Shown piece after piece: positions 22,608 through 30,493 of a stretch of DNA of 30,493 nucleotides. The position numbers were made by a program, and so were the translations under genes. This DNA comes from an uncultured Eubacterium sp. Its GTDB lineage: Bacteria > Bacillota > Clostridia > Lachnospirales > Lachnospiraceae. How positions within the stretch are numbered: position 1 is the first letter of the stretch; every line of letters starts with the position of its first letter. The notes under the pieces are model-generated. The model saw only the letters and a program-made list of their open reading frames with translations. It did no database searches and was not told the origin of the DNA. The stretch covers positions 1 to 30,493 of the forward strand of contig CAKRKO010000024.1 of assembly GCA_934358495.1 (NCBI GenBank), read 5' to 3'.

Positions 22608-23906
22608 TTATTGTGTGGAACTGTCTGTTCCTCCTGTATTATCTGTACTGTCTGTATTTCCCGTATTATCTGACTTTTCCGTCACTGTCACGGATGTGTA
22701 CGGTGTCTCACTGACTGTGTAACCACCGTCAATGGAAACCTGCGCTGCCATAACTCCCAGGTTAAACGGTGATGCATCAATCGTTCCTGTAATATCATCC
22801 GGATTGATATCTGAAAAGTCCTCCTCAAATCCCAGCAGGTTTACCGTTACAGTATCTGCATTAAATTCCAGTTGATAATTGGATGAAAGATTTCTCACCG
22901 TGATATTTTTCACTGGCACGGCAAAGGCTTTCGCCGTTCTTCCCTCGATCACCAGTGTCACACTGATCTGTTTCGACTGATCAGATGCCAATGATACACC
23001 TTCCGGCAGGAATTTTGACAGATCCACACTCGCCACTACGTTTGATGACGCACCAGCAATATTCATCTGAGAACCAGTAATTTCAAGTTCGCTTATAGCC
23101 GCCAATGCTTCACTGCTTCCCACAAGGTTTACGTTTGAAACACTGCATTCCGCTTTCTGGAACCGGTAACCATCCGCAGGCGTGCCATTTGTCACAAATT
23201 TCAATGGTACGGATTTGCCCATGGTAACGGTCACATCAACAGCAACGGATGTACGGTTCAGTGTCAGTCGTTCCTGTGGAATTTCATTTCCATCTTTGTC
23301 CAGCAATACCACTTTGCTGTTCGTTGCGATATTTTCCTCTGCCCCGCTGACATCTACACTCGTCTGCACTGTAGCGATCTGATTCAGAATTGATTCCGGT
23401 CCGGTAATGGTAATTTTCTTCGGATCCGCTACCGTCGACTCGATATAGCAATATGCTGCCGGCGTACCTACCGTCTCAATCTGAACGGTATAACGTTCTG
23501 TCTTCAGATTTTCCACACTGATCTTCAACGTCGCATCCCGCTTGTTAATTTCAATCTGACTTGCATATCTGGATGCCGTTACACTGACCGGCACCGTAGT
23601 CATCTCATCATTAATATTTTCCATATTGGCTACTGCCGTAAAATCCGACTCAGAAAGTTCTTCTATAATAGAACGTTTTCCGGTAACCGTAAAGGAAATC
23701 TTATCTGAATTATTTAAAATATCATATGTCTTTCCCATGTCAGTCAGGTAATCACTGTTCTCAATCGTTACCGGAATCACAAATCCTTTTGTTTTTTCCG
23801 GATCTTCAATATTGACGACCACCAGCCAGATGACAATTGCAAAAACTGCCGCCAATATTTTGAGGCCAAAATTATTTGTTATCCGCTTTGTTACTTTGCG
23901 CAGCAT
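22608..23906 (-). CDS. cdaR: YbbR-domain protein CdaR, regulator of diadenylate cyclase
   Basis: A 432-residue membrane-anchored protein. A basic N-terminus and one transmembrane helix (about 13-31) are followed by an extracellular part with about four YbbR-type repeats (about 35-410). Recurring cues are VPVTI..., ITITGPESILNQI, VNLVGSSEAL and VNLLGFEEDF. A low-complexity Asn/Thr/Asp/Ser tail ends it (about 412-432). In Bacillota CdaR binds and modulates CdaA. The start overlaps cdaA by 35 bases, with AAGGAGG ahead of the ATG, as is usual for this pair. Confidence 0.93.
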   Translation of the reverse strand: MLRKVTKRITNNFGLKILAAVFAIVIWLVVVNIEDPEKTKGFVIPVTIENSDYLTDMGKTYDILNNSDKISFTVTGKRSIIEELSESDFTAVANMENINDEMTTVPVSVTASRYASQIEINKRDATLKISVENLKTERYTVQIETVGTPAAYCYIESTVADPKKITITGPESILNQIATVQTSVDVSGAEENIATNSKVVLLDKDGNEIPQERLTLNRTSVAVDVTVTMGKSVPLKFVTNGTPADGYRFQKAECSVSNVNLVGSSEALAAISELEITGSQMNIAGASSNVVASVDLSKFLPEGVSLASDQSKQISVTLVIEGRTAKAFAVPVKNITVRNLSSNYQLEFNADTVTVNLLGFEEDFSDINPDDITGTIDASPFNLGVMAAQVSIDGGYTVSETPYTSVTVTEKSDNTGNTDSTDNTGGTDSSTQ

Positions 23907-24780
23907 TTTTCAGCCTCCTTTTCAGTTTTTCAAAATAGTTCTCCGTCTCTCCTGACAGTTTTGCAGCAAATTTCAATTTGCTTCGCAGGAAATCTGCATC
24001 AATATTGCGATACAGCGTACTTTCCACTGCCAGTGATACTGCTCCCGTCTCCTCTGAAACCACAATGGTCATAGAATCACTGACCTCACTGATTCCGACA
24101 GCAGCACGGTGTCTTGTTCCAAGTTCCTTGCTCAGTTCCATATTATCCGATAATGGCAGATAACAGGTTGCTGATACAATTCGGTCTCCCCGCACAATGA
24201 TCGCGCCATCATGCAGAGGTGTATTATGTTCAAAAATATTGATCAGAAGCTGACTTGACACAAGGGAATCCAGCGGAATTCCTGTTCGGATATATTCGTT
24301 CAGCATCACATCCCGCTCAATTACGATCAGGGCTCCCGTTTTTACTTTACCCATCTCATAGCAGGCTTTTACGATTTCATTGATTGTTTTCTCAGAAAAC
24401 CGGACAGCGTTTGCCTTTTGAAAATCAAAACTAAAAAATGCGGTAAAAAAATTCTTTCTTCCCAGCCGCTCCAGCGCATTTCGCAGTTCCGGCTGAAAAA
24501 TAATAACCAGCGCGATTGCTGCTACATTTACTACTTTTCCCGACAACCACAAAATCGTATTCATCTGGAAAAGTGCCGCGATCAGAAGAAAAATTAATAT
24601 CACAATGATACCTTTAAACAGCATCCATGCTCTGGTGTTTTTCACCCATACCATAACCTGATATAATACAAAGGCAATAATGATGATTTCTATGATATCG
24701 GTAGGTCCGATCTTTGGTTTGTCTATCCAGGAAAGATATTTATCCATAAAAGCATATAACGCTGCTCCTATTTCCCGCAT
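23872..24780 (-). CDS. cdaA: diadenylate cyclase CdaA
   Basis: CdaA makes cyclic di-AMP from two ATP and is usually the main housekeeping cyclase of Bacillota. 302 residues. Three N-terminal transmembrane helices (about 28-46, 52-72, 80-95) precede a DisA_N catalytic domain. That domain has the motifs DGA (191-193) and RHRAA (223-227, in GTRHRAAVGIS), both intact. The basic C-terminal tail overlaps cdaR. The upstream neighbour is a polytopic membrane protein; glmM lies downstream after an interruption. Confidence 0.96.
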   Translation of the reverse strand: MREIGAALYAFMDKYLSWIDKPKIGPTDIIEIIIIAFVLYQVMVWVKNTRAWMLFKGIIVILIFLLIAALFQMNTILWLSGKVVNVAAIALVIIFQPELRNALERLGRKNFFTAFFSFDFQKANAVRFSEKTINEIVKACYEMGKVKTGALIVIERDVMLNEYIRTGIPLDSLVSSQLLINIFEHNTPLHDGAIIVRGDRIVSATCYLPLSDNMELSKELGTRHRAAVGISEVSDSMTIVVSEETGAVSLAVESTLYRNIDADFLRSKLKFAAKLSGETENYFEKLKRRLKNAAQSNKADNK

Positions 24781-24818
24781 CTTTTCACTTCCTCTCTGAT
24801 TTTCCTGTTTCTTATTTT

Positions 24819-25853
24819 TTATTTGTCATGCAGTTCTCTGAACACCTGCTCTTCCAGATCATCTTCCGGATGGCTGACATGAACAGAATTTACTTTCTTT
24901 CCACGCGTGGATTTTCTTTTTTTGGAACGTTTTGTGTTGATGTGTTTTATCTGTTTGTCTTCTACGGAAACAAAAGTCTTCGGCACCGCTTTGACATAAT
25001 AATAGTACTCATCATCCTCAAACTGCGTATGTTCCACCCTGCTGTAATCCACACTCAAAGTCATAAAATCAATCACTAATGCAATTACCAGTGAGACCAC
25101 ACATCCAACGATGACTTTTACAATGCGACTGCTTTCTCCCAGATAGATTTCTCCACTACAGATCACACCCATCTGCACGGCAATTCCAAGCACAATTGCG
25201 ATGATCCGCGCATGATCCACGCTGAGTTTTCTCACGCAATATACCACAACGGATGCTGTAGCAAATGCACCAAGATAAAAATACATTTCTTTATCTGTAA
25301 AAATTTCCGTTACGGCAAGGGTTACCACACTTTTCTTCGTGATAGATTCCTTTGCAGAAAACAGTGCCGCATTTTCGTTAATATTTTTCAATAAAAAGTA
25401 AATAAATTCTCCGCATACAACGGCGATGGCTGTATAGATTCTGTCCATCAGTCCGGCGCATACCGGCATAATGTAAGGGACACCTGCCACATTCAGCACC
25501 GGTGTCAGCACTGTATACACACCTTTTCTGCTCGTAAACCGAAAGTACAGACAAAAAAGTGCCACAAATACCAGTGCTACAATTCCACACAGTTCCAGCG
25601 ACAGTGCATAGCAATTCAGCAGAACCAGCAGTGCCCCGAAAAACAGCATAACTCCGGATGGTAAAAAGGAACACAGCAATGCACACAGCAATGCAATTGG
25701 ATATTCCTTCAGCACATCCATGTATCCGATTTTGTGGTCAATCAGCGTAAATGCAAAAAATGCAGCCAAAAAGCGCCCTATTGCTATAACAAATATCTCA
25801 TATTTCCCGACAAAACGGTAAATATATTCCTTTATTTTCAACAGCTGAACCAT
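24819..25853 (-). CDS. polytopic membrane protein of unknown function upstream of cdaA
   Basis: A 344-residue protein with roughly eight to ten hydrophobic segments over residues 18-270. A cytoplasmic C-terminal region (about 275-344) follows. It has an acidic/tyrosine cluster (FEDDEYYYYVKAVPK) and then a very basic stretch (KRSKKRKSTRGKK), ending acidic. I do not recognise a named family. AGGAGG precedes the ATG with good spacing. It ends 38 bases before cdaA and follows a small two-helix protein, so it is likely co-transcribed with the c-di-AMP genes. A transporter or a membrane partner of CdaA are guesses only. Confidence 0.85.
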   Translation of the reverse strand: MVQLLKIKEYIYRFVGKYEIFVIAIGRFLAAFFAFTLIDHKIGYMDVLKEYPIALLCALLCSFLPSGVMLFFGALLVLLNCYALSLELCGIVALVFVALFCLYFRFTSRKGVYTVLTPVLNVAGVPYIMPVCAGLMDRIYTAIAVVCGEFIYFLLKNINENAALFSAKESITKKSVVTLAVTEIFTDKEMYFYLGAFATASVVVYCVRKLSVDHARIIAIVLGIAVQMGVICSGEIYLGESSRIVKVIVGCVVSLVIALVIDFMTLSVDYSRVEHTQFEDDEYYYYVKAVPKTFVSVEDKQIKHINTKRSKKRKSTRGKKVNSVHVSHPEDDLEEQVFRELHDK

Positions 25854-25883
25854 ACGTTACCTCCTGCTCCACGTTTCAGAATT

Positions 25884-26297
25884 TTATTCCTCCTGTGTAT
25901 TTTCCTTCTCCTCAGCAGCATAAGACTTATTCAGCCGATGAAGATAATGCAGGTACAAATCTCTCCTGTCCCGGCATTGTTTATGCCTGTGAACCGCCAC
26001 GAGTGCGCAAATCACCAGATAACATGCAAGAAATATCAGATATATCACAATAATTTCTTTGATCAGTACCCCATAGTTTACATTGGCAAAGTATTGATTA
26101 AAATCATCCCATTTAGAGCAGACCCACAACATCAGAACACCCAAAAAGCAGATCGTTCCAAGGACAAATCCTTTTACCATCTGCAAAATCACATAATCCA
26201 CCCTTCGATATGTGCTGATCTTCAGTTCTCTTTCACCGGATCCGTTTTCCAGCATGGCCATTCTGGTCATTTCACGGACTCTTTCCTGATTAATCAT
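25884..26297 (-). CDS. small two-helix membrane protein, function unknown
   Basis: A 137-residue protein: a charged N-terminus (1-35), transmembrane helices at about 36-59 and 79-101, and a strongly basic then acidic cytoplasmic tail (HRHKQCRDRRD ... EEKENTQEE). No family recognised. AAGGTG lies ahead of the ATG at 26297; the longer ORF to 26366 runs into the intergenic repeat and is unlikely. It ends 30 bases before the start of the polytopic membrane protein, so the two are probably one unit. Confidence 0.8.
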   Translation of the reverse strand: MINQERVREMTRMAMLENGSGERELKISTYRRVDYVILQMVKGFVLGTICFLGVLMLWVCSKWDDFNQYFANVNYGVLIKEIIVIYLIFLACYLVICALVAVHRHKQCRDRRDLYLHYLHRLNKSYAAEEKENTQEE

Positions 26298-26334
26298 AGC
26301 TTCACCTTTTTTGCTCATACTATATGAAGAATAT

Positions 26335-26532
26335 ATCATGAACAAAAAGCCGTTCATGATCGACATTCACCACTCGTCAATCATGCCAGCATGTTGACTC
26401 ATTTGCGCTCATTATATCATAAGTCGCACCTACGGTGCTTGTCGCTGCTTATGCAGCTCTTATGATCAACATTCGCCGTTCGCCAATAGTGAGCAAGCTC
26501 CCTATGGCTCTCTTGCGCTCATTATATCATAA
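26335..26532. repeat. structured intergenic repeat element between comF and the small membrane gene
   Basis: The 20-base string ttgcgctcattatatcataa occurs twice (26403-26422 and 26513-26532), each preceded by a related ACATTC-C-(A/T)TCG-CAAT block. Between the copies, ATCATAAG (26416-26423) pairs with CTTATGAT (26459-26466) and encloses two hairpins, GCACC/GGTGC (26426-26438) and GCTGC/GCAGC (26444-26457); together they form a three-way junction. A further 9-bp inverted repeat ATCATGAAC/GTTCATGAT lies at 26335-26360. The whole 26298-26554 gap holds no gene. Confidence 0.75.
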
Positions 26533-26554
26533 ATTACTATCCAAGAAAAGTTTT

Positions 26555-27250
26555 TTATCCCCCGATTGCGATCACTGCCGCATACACCTGACAGCCAAGT
26601 GCGTTCTGCAAACACCAAGCCGCAGCATCTACAGTACTTCCCGTTGTATAAATATCATCAACAAGTAAGATCCGCTCCCTGCTATCGATCTTTTTTCTCA
26701 CTTCGAAGGCATTTTTCAGGTTCTGCTTCCGCTGCCGGTCATCCAGTTTTTTCTGCGGTTTTGTTCTGCGGATTCGATACAAAAGCCTTGTATCCACAGG
26801 CAGTTTCAGTTCTTTTCCCATAGCACGGGCAATCCATTCTGCCTGATTATAACCACGTTTTCTTTTCCGTGACGCATGCAGTGGAATCGGCACGATGCGT
26901 GTAATTCCCGTATGGTAAATCCACGGGCCAAGCATTTTCGCCATTTCCCGTCCATAGGTCACTGCATATTCCCGCCGGTTTCCATATTTCATCTGATAAA
27001 GCGACAGCTTCACCGGTCCACGGTAGGACAGCAGCGCCCGATTGCGGACAAATACATGCCGCCTGCGCCTGCAGTCCCTGCAATATTCATCCTGTGCATG
27101 ATCCAGTGGTTTTCCACACTTCATACAGTAATCTTTCTGAATAAACTGTATCTTTTTCCTACACTCCGGACAGATTCCTCCGGCACTGATTTTTTCACAG
27201 ACCGGACATCTGGGCGGATATAAATAATCAAGCCATTTTAAAATATTCAA
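26555..27250 (-). CDS. comF: ComF family protein (phosphoribosyltransferase fold)
   Basis: 231 residues. Paired zinc ribbons at the N-terminus (C15, C18, C27, C30; C42, C45, C57, C60) are followed by a phosphoribosyltransferase domain with VPIPLHASRKRKRGYNQAE and the PRPP loop LVDDIYTTGST at about 196-206. ComF takes part in DNA uptake during competence in several bacteria, probably on the cytoplasmic side with the ComFA helicase. Here it lies 3 bases after recD2 rather than next to comFA, an arrangement I would expect in Lachnospiraceae. Confidence 0.93.
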   Translation of the reverse strand: MNILKWLDYLYPPRCPVCEKISAGGICPECRKKIQFIQKDYCMKCGKPLDHAQDEYCRDCRRRRHVFVRNRALLSYRGPVKLSLYQMKYGNRREYAVTYGREMAKMLGPWIYHTGITRIVPIPLHASRKRKRGYNQAEWIARAMGKELKLPVDTRLLYRIRRTKPQKKLDDRQRKQNLKNAFEVRKKIDSRERILLVDDIYTTGSTVDAAAWCLQNALGCQVYAAVIAIGG

Positions 27251-27253
27251 ATA

Positions 27254-29458
27254 TTATAATTCCTCCAATCGGTCCCGCAGACCGCTGTAACGTTTCTGTT
27301 CGTTTACATTTGCCTCCATGTTGTAAAATGCCTTCTCATCCCCTACCAGAGTCACACATTTACGGGCTCTGGTCACCGCTGTATACAACAGATTCCTGTT
27401 CATCAGCATGCGCGGTCCCGTCAGAAGTGGAATAATCACTGCCGGATACTCACTTCCCTGGGATTTATGTATGGTGATCGCGTAGGCCAGTTCCAGCTGA
27501 TCCAGTTCCTTAAATGGATATTCCACCATACGGCCTTCCTCGTACTCTACCGTCAGTATCTCAGAAAATCCATTGATTTCCCGGACAATTCCCATATCCC
27601 CATTAAATACACCAAGCCCTTTTTCAATTGGAATATTGTATCTGCTGCGGATCTCCCACTCTGCCTGATAATTATTTTTGATCTGCATCACTTTGTCGCC
27701 CTCGCGGAATAGCATCTGTCCATGTTCCCGCTCCGCTTTCTTCGGATCCGGAGGATTCAGATACTGCTGCAGGATCGTATTCAGCCGTTCCACGCCAAGC
27801 AGACCTTTCCGCATTGGTGTCAGTACCTGAATGTCAGAAGGTAACGCATTCACATATTTCGGCAGTTTCTGCCGGATCAGCTGAATGCAGATGCTGATAA
27901 TCACGTTTGCATCATATCGCTTTAGGAAAAAGAAATCCCGGCTCTTGTTATCCAGCACAACTTCCTCACCGCGATTGATCTTATGTGCATTTACGATAAT
28001 ATCACTCTCGGATGCCTGTCGGAAAATACGGTTCAGACGTACCACATTGCACGCGTGGGAATCAATGATATCTTTCAACACACATCCTGGACCGACACTC
28101 GGCAGCTGATTCACATCTCCCACCAGGATCAGTCGTGTTCCCGCAACTACTGCTTTCAGCAGATTATGCATCAGACTGATATCTACCATGGACATCTCAT
28201 CAATAATAATGACATCTGCCTCCAACGGATTCTGCTCATTTCTCTCAAATCCGACCCGTTCCTCCATCCCACCGGACAATTCCAGCATTCGATGGATCGT
28301 TTTTGCCTCATACCCGGTGGTTTCGCTCATACGTTTTGCCGCGCGTCCCGTAGGCGCTGCCAGACAGATATCCATGCCCTCCGACTCAAAATACTGAATG
28401 ATCGTATTGATGGTCGTCGTCTTTCCGGTACCCGGTCCACCGGTGATAACCAGCAGTCCGCTGCGCACCGCTTCCTTTACGGCGATCCGCTGCATTTCAT
28501 CTAATTCCAGTTCCGACAGTGCTTCTATTTTTCGAATACGCTGCTCTACCGCAGTTTCAGAAAAATCGTATTTCACGTTCAGTTCCCGCAACATAACCGC
28601 CACATTCAGTTCCATGTAATAAAAGGAAGACGCATAAATCTGTACCTGATCCTCGGATTGTTTCAGCATAAGTTTTCGGTCAATTGCCATATCCATATAA
28701 TGTTTTTCAATCGCAGAAGCATCAACCCCCAGAAGTTCACATGCCCTGCGGGTCAGAATCTCCTCCGGCAGATAAGTGTGTCCCTCCAGGGAAGCCTGCT
28801 GCAGCACATACAAAATACCACTTCGGATGCGAAAATCAGAATCCATATGAATTCCCACTTTGTGGGCGATCTCATCCGCAATCTTAAATCCCACACCGGA
28901 CACGTCTTCCGCCAATTTGTACGGATTCTCCTGGATAATTCGATACATATCCAGCTGATAGGTCTGGTAAATCTTCACAGCCAATGTCAGAGAAATCCCA
29001 TAATTTTGCAAAAAAATCATAGCCTGACGGAGTTCTCTTTTTTCCTCTGTCTGCTGTGCGATCTCCCGCGCTTTCCGTTCACTGATGCCCTTGATCTCCA
29101 CCAGTCGCTCCGGTTCTTCTTCAATGATACGGAAGGTATCTTCTTTAAACCTGCGCACAATACGGGCTGCAAGTGCCGCTCCCACGCCTTTGATCGCGCC
29201 GGAGCCCAGATAACGCTCAATGGAAGCTGCATCCTCCGGTGCCTTAATTGTATAAGTATCTACTTTAAACTGCGGACCGTAGGACGGATGCACCGTATAT
29301 TCTCCGGTTGCTTCCATACATTCTCCTTCGCTGATGATCTGAAACACGCCCACACAGGTGATCTCATCCTCGTCCTGGGAAACCAGATTCAAAACCGTAT
29401 AACCATTCTCTTCATTTCGATATACAATATGCTCTACAAACCCGGTAATTGTCTCCAT
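27254..29458 (-). CDS. recD2: ATP-dependent RecD-like DNA helicase (RecD2)
   Basis: A superfamily 1B 5'-3' DNA helicase of the RecBC-independent RecD2 type. 734 residues, the usual length. An N-terminal OB-like domain and tandem helix-hairpin-helix region (including GSGAIKGVGAALAARIV) precede the motor. Motor motifs are Walker A GGPGTGKT (340-347), LAAPTGRAAKRM (366-377), DEMSM (420-424), LVGDVNQLPSVGPG, and the motif V-VI region YAITIHKSQGSEYP with AVTRAR. AAGGAG precedes the ATG. It starts just after the mreB terminator, so its promoter is likely inside the 3' end of mreB or very short; none was convincingly seen. Confidence 0.96.
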   Translation of the reverse strand: METITGFVEHIVYRNEENGYTVLNLVSQDEDEITCVGVFQIISEGECMEATGEYTVHPSYGPQFKVDTYTIKAPEDAASIERYLGSGAIKGVGAALAARIVRRFKEDTFRIIEEEPERLVEIKGISERKAREIAQQTEEKRELRQAMIFLQNYGISLTLAVKIYQTYQLDMYRIIQENPYKLAEDVSGVGFKIADEIAHKVGIHMDSDFRIRSGILYVLQQASLEGHTYLPEEILTRRACELLGVDASAIEKHYMDMAIDRKLMLKQSEDQVQIYASSFYYMELNVAVMLRELNVKYDFSETAVEQRIRKIEALSELELDEMQRIAVKEAVRSGLLVITGGPGTGKTTTINTIIQYFESEGMDICLAAPTGRAAKRMSETTGYEAKTIHRMLELSGGMEERVGFERNEQNPLEADVIIIDEMSMVDISLMHNLLKAVVAGTRLILVGDVNQLPSVGPGCVLKDIIDSHACNVVRLNRIFRQASESDIIVNAHKINRGEEVVLDNKSRDFFFLKRYDANVIISICIQLIRQKLPKYVNALPSDIQVLTPMRKGLLGVERLNTILQQYLNPPDPKKAEREHGQMLFREGDKVMQIKNNYQAEWEIRSRYNIPIEKGLGVFNGDMGIVREINGFSEILTVEYEEGRMVEYPFKELDQLELAYAITIHKSQGSEYPAVIIPLLTGPRMLMNRNLLYTAVTRARKCVTLVGDEKAFYNMEANVNEQKRYSGLRDRLEEL

Positions 29459-29474
29459 AGTTCTCCTTTGTCAT

Positions 29475-29502
29475 AAAAAGAGACAGCCTGATGACTGTCT
29501 CT
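29475..29502 (-). terminator. intrinsic terminator after mreB
   Basis: Minus-strand stem AGAGACAG/CTGTCTCT with an 8-base loop (29479-29502), followed by TTTTT (the T-run extends to 29475). It lies in the 51-base gap between mreB and recD2. Confidence 0.9.
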
Positions 29503-29509
29503 CTCATTC

Positions 29510-30493
29510 TTACTGCTCGTCTCTTTTTCCGGAAAGAAACTCTACATATTTTCCGGTTCCGATGGCAACACAGGTCATTGGATCTTCTGCTGTCATTGTA
29601 TTGATTCCGGTATGTGACTCGATCAGTTCTTCCAGTCCCCGGAGCAATGCTCCGCCTCCAGTAAGGACTATTCCGCGGTCAGCTACATCAGCAGCTAACT
29701 CTGGCGGTGTCTTCTCCAGTACGCTGTGTACTGCATCAACAATCTGCATGGTTGCCTCGCGTAATGCTTCCTCTGTCTCCTCAGAAGAAACGGTTACTGT
29801 CTTTGGCAGACCTGTCACCAGGTTTCGTCCTCTGACATCCAGTGTCATTGGCTCCGGTAACGGATAGCAGGTACCGATCTTGATCTTGATATCTTCTGCG
29901 GTACGCTCACCGATCAGAAGGTTATGTTTCTTTCTCATATAACGCACAAGCGCCTCATCAAAATCATCTCCAGCGATCTTGATGGATGTACTTACTACGG
30001 TTCCTCCAAGAGAGATTACCGCAATATCAGCTGTTCCACCACCGATATCTACGATCATGTTTCCACATGGTCTGGAAATATCGATTCCGGCTCCGATTGC
30101 TGCTGCGATCGGTTCCTCGATAATTTTTACATCTCTTGCGCCGGCCTGGAATGTCGCATCCTCTACTGCTTTCTTCTCAACTTCTGTGACACCACTCGGT
30201 ACACAAACGCTGATCAGCGGTTTTCGGAAACTCTTTTTACCAACTGCTTTCTGAATGAAATATTTCATCATTTTCTCAGTTACTGTGTAATCAGAAATAA
30301 CACCCTGACGAAGTGGTCTGACTGCTACGATGTTTCCCGGAGTTCTTCCGAGCATCAGTCTTGCCTCCTCACCGATTGCTTTTATTTTATTTGTATCGCG
30401 GTCAAATGCTACAACTGACGGCTCTTTTAATACAACGCCTTTGCCTTTGACATAAACAAGAATACTTGCTGTTCCTAAATCAATTCCAATATC
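29510..30493 (-). CDS. mreB: rod-shape-determining protein MreB (5' end cut by window)
   Basis: An actin-like filament protein guiding lateral cell-wall synthesis. The reading frame is open to the window edge: the visible 327 residues begin DIGIDLGTASILVYVKGKG, the phosphate-1 motif, so only a few N-terminal residues are missing. The internal Met at 30355 is not the start. Further motifs are VRPLRQGVISDY, VCVPSGVTEVEKKAV, EEPIAAAIGAG, IVDIGGGTADIAVIS and LTGGGALLRGL. Whether it is MreB, Mbl or MreBH cannot be settled; no mreC or mreD follows, so it is a stand-alone copy. It ends in a terminator. Confidence 0.95.
   Translation of the reverse strand, partial: DIGIDLGTASILVYVKGKGVVLKEPSVVAFDRDTNKIKAIGEEARLMLGRTPGNIVAVRPLRQGVISDYTVTEKMMKYFIQKAVGKKSFRKPLISVCVPSGVTEVEKKAVEDATFQAGARDVKIIEEPIAAAIGAGIDISRPCGNMIVDIGGGTADIAVISLGGTVVSTSIKIAGDDFDEALVRYMRKKHNLLIGERTAEDIKIKIGTCYPLPEPMTLDVRGRNLVTGLPKTVTVSSEETEEALREATMQIVDAVHSVLEKTPPELAADVADRGIVLTGGGALLRGLEELIESHTGINTMTAEDPMTCVAIGTGKYVEFLSGKRDEQ

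Noticed and set aside
28658..29476. 272-codon plus-strand ORF
   Set aside because: Antisense to recD2, which has complete helicase motifs; no recognisable product.
1..30493. Defence system, prophage or biosynthetic gene cluster
   Set aside because: All long reading frames are housekeeping or membrane genes; no nuclease/toxin/immunity, phage structural or NRPS/PKS genes are visible.

Overview
This window looks like chromosomal housekeeping DNA from an anaerobic, low-to-middle GC Gram-positive of the class Clostridia, most likely family Lachnospiraceae. The evidence is the Bacillus-type rRNA leader with strict TTGACA-N17-TATAAT-like promoters, strong AGGAGG-type ribosome binding sites, the cdaA/cdaR/glmM and tex/tsaEBD/rnz gene sets, a proposed homoserine kinase of the phosphoglycerate mutase superfamily in place of classical ThrB, and a tRNA-Ser pair without encoded CCA. 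The genus is not determined. Almost everything is on the minus strand; only two small membrane-protein genes are on the plus strand. I see no prophage, insertion sequence, CRISPR array or defence cassette.

Layout, read in the direction of minus-strand transcription (right to left). (1) 30493-29510: mreB, cut by the window edge, ending in a clear terminator. (2) 29458-25884: recD2, comF, a structured intergenic repeat element, and a small membrane protein. (3) 25853-18127: a polytopic membrane protein, cdaA, cdaR, an HPr, cysD, cysNC and glmM. The usual cdaA-cdaR-glmM c-di-AMP/peptidoglycan-precursor block is split by an HPr gene and a complete sulfate-activation pair. (4) 18021-13597: prfB with its programmed +1 frameshift, then a three-gene SPFH / zinc-ribbon / TPM membrane cluster resembling B. 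subtilis ydjG-ydjH-ydjI, closed by a terminator. (5) 13518-9286: promoter, ACT-domain regulator, hom, proposed homoserine kinase, lysC; this is an aspartate-to-threonine operon. It ends in a bidirectional terminator shared with a convergent DUF975-like membrane gene (8481-9215, plus). (6) 8425-7520: a DUF2752-like gene (minus) converging on a DUF4190-like gene (plus). (7) 7470-600: a promoter, a leader full of nested inverted repeats, then tex, tsaE, tsaB, rimI, a small CxxC/CxxC protein, rnz, tsaD and ispD, almost all overlapping or within 1-36 bases of each other. (8) 503-1: a consensus promoter, tRNA-Ser(UGA), a hairpin, tRNA-Ser(GGA), and tandem promoters plus leader that point off the left edge, very probably into an rRNA operon.

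Functionally, block 7 combines t6A37 tRNA modification (TsaB, TsaD, TsaE), tRNA 3' processing (RNase Z) and an N-acetyltransferase (RimI), and sits next to tRNA genes. Block 3 couples c-di-AMP synthesis to phosphoglucosamine mutase, with sulfate activation inserted. Block 5 makes homoserine and phosphohomoserine. Start codons were moved downstream of the longest ORF wherever a Shine-Dalgarno sequence and the family's usual N-terminus agreed; these choices are noted per gene.
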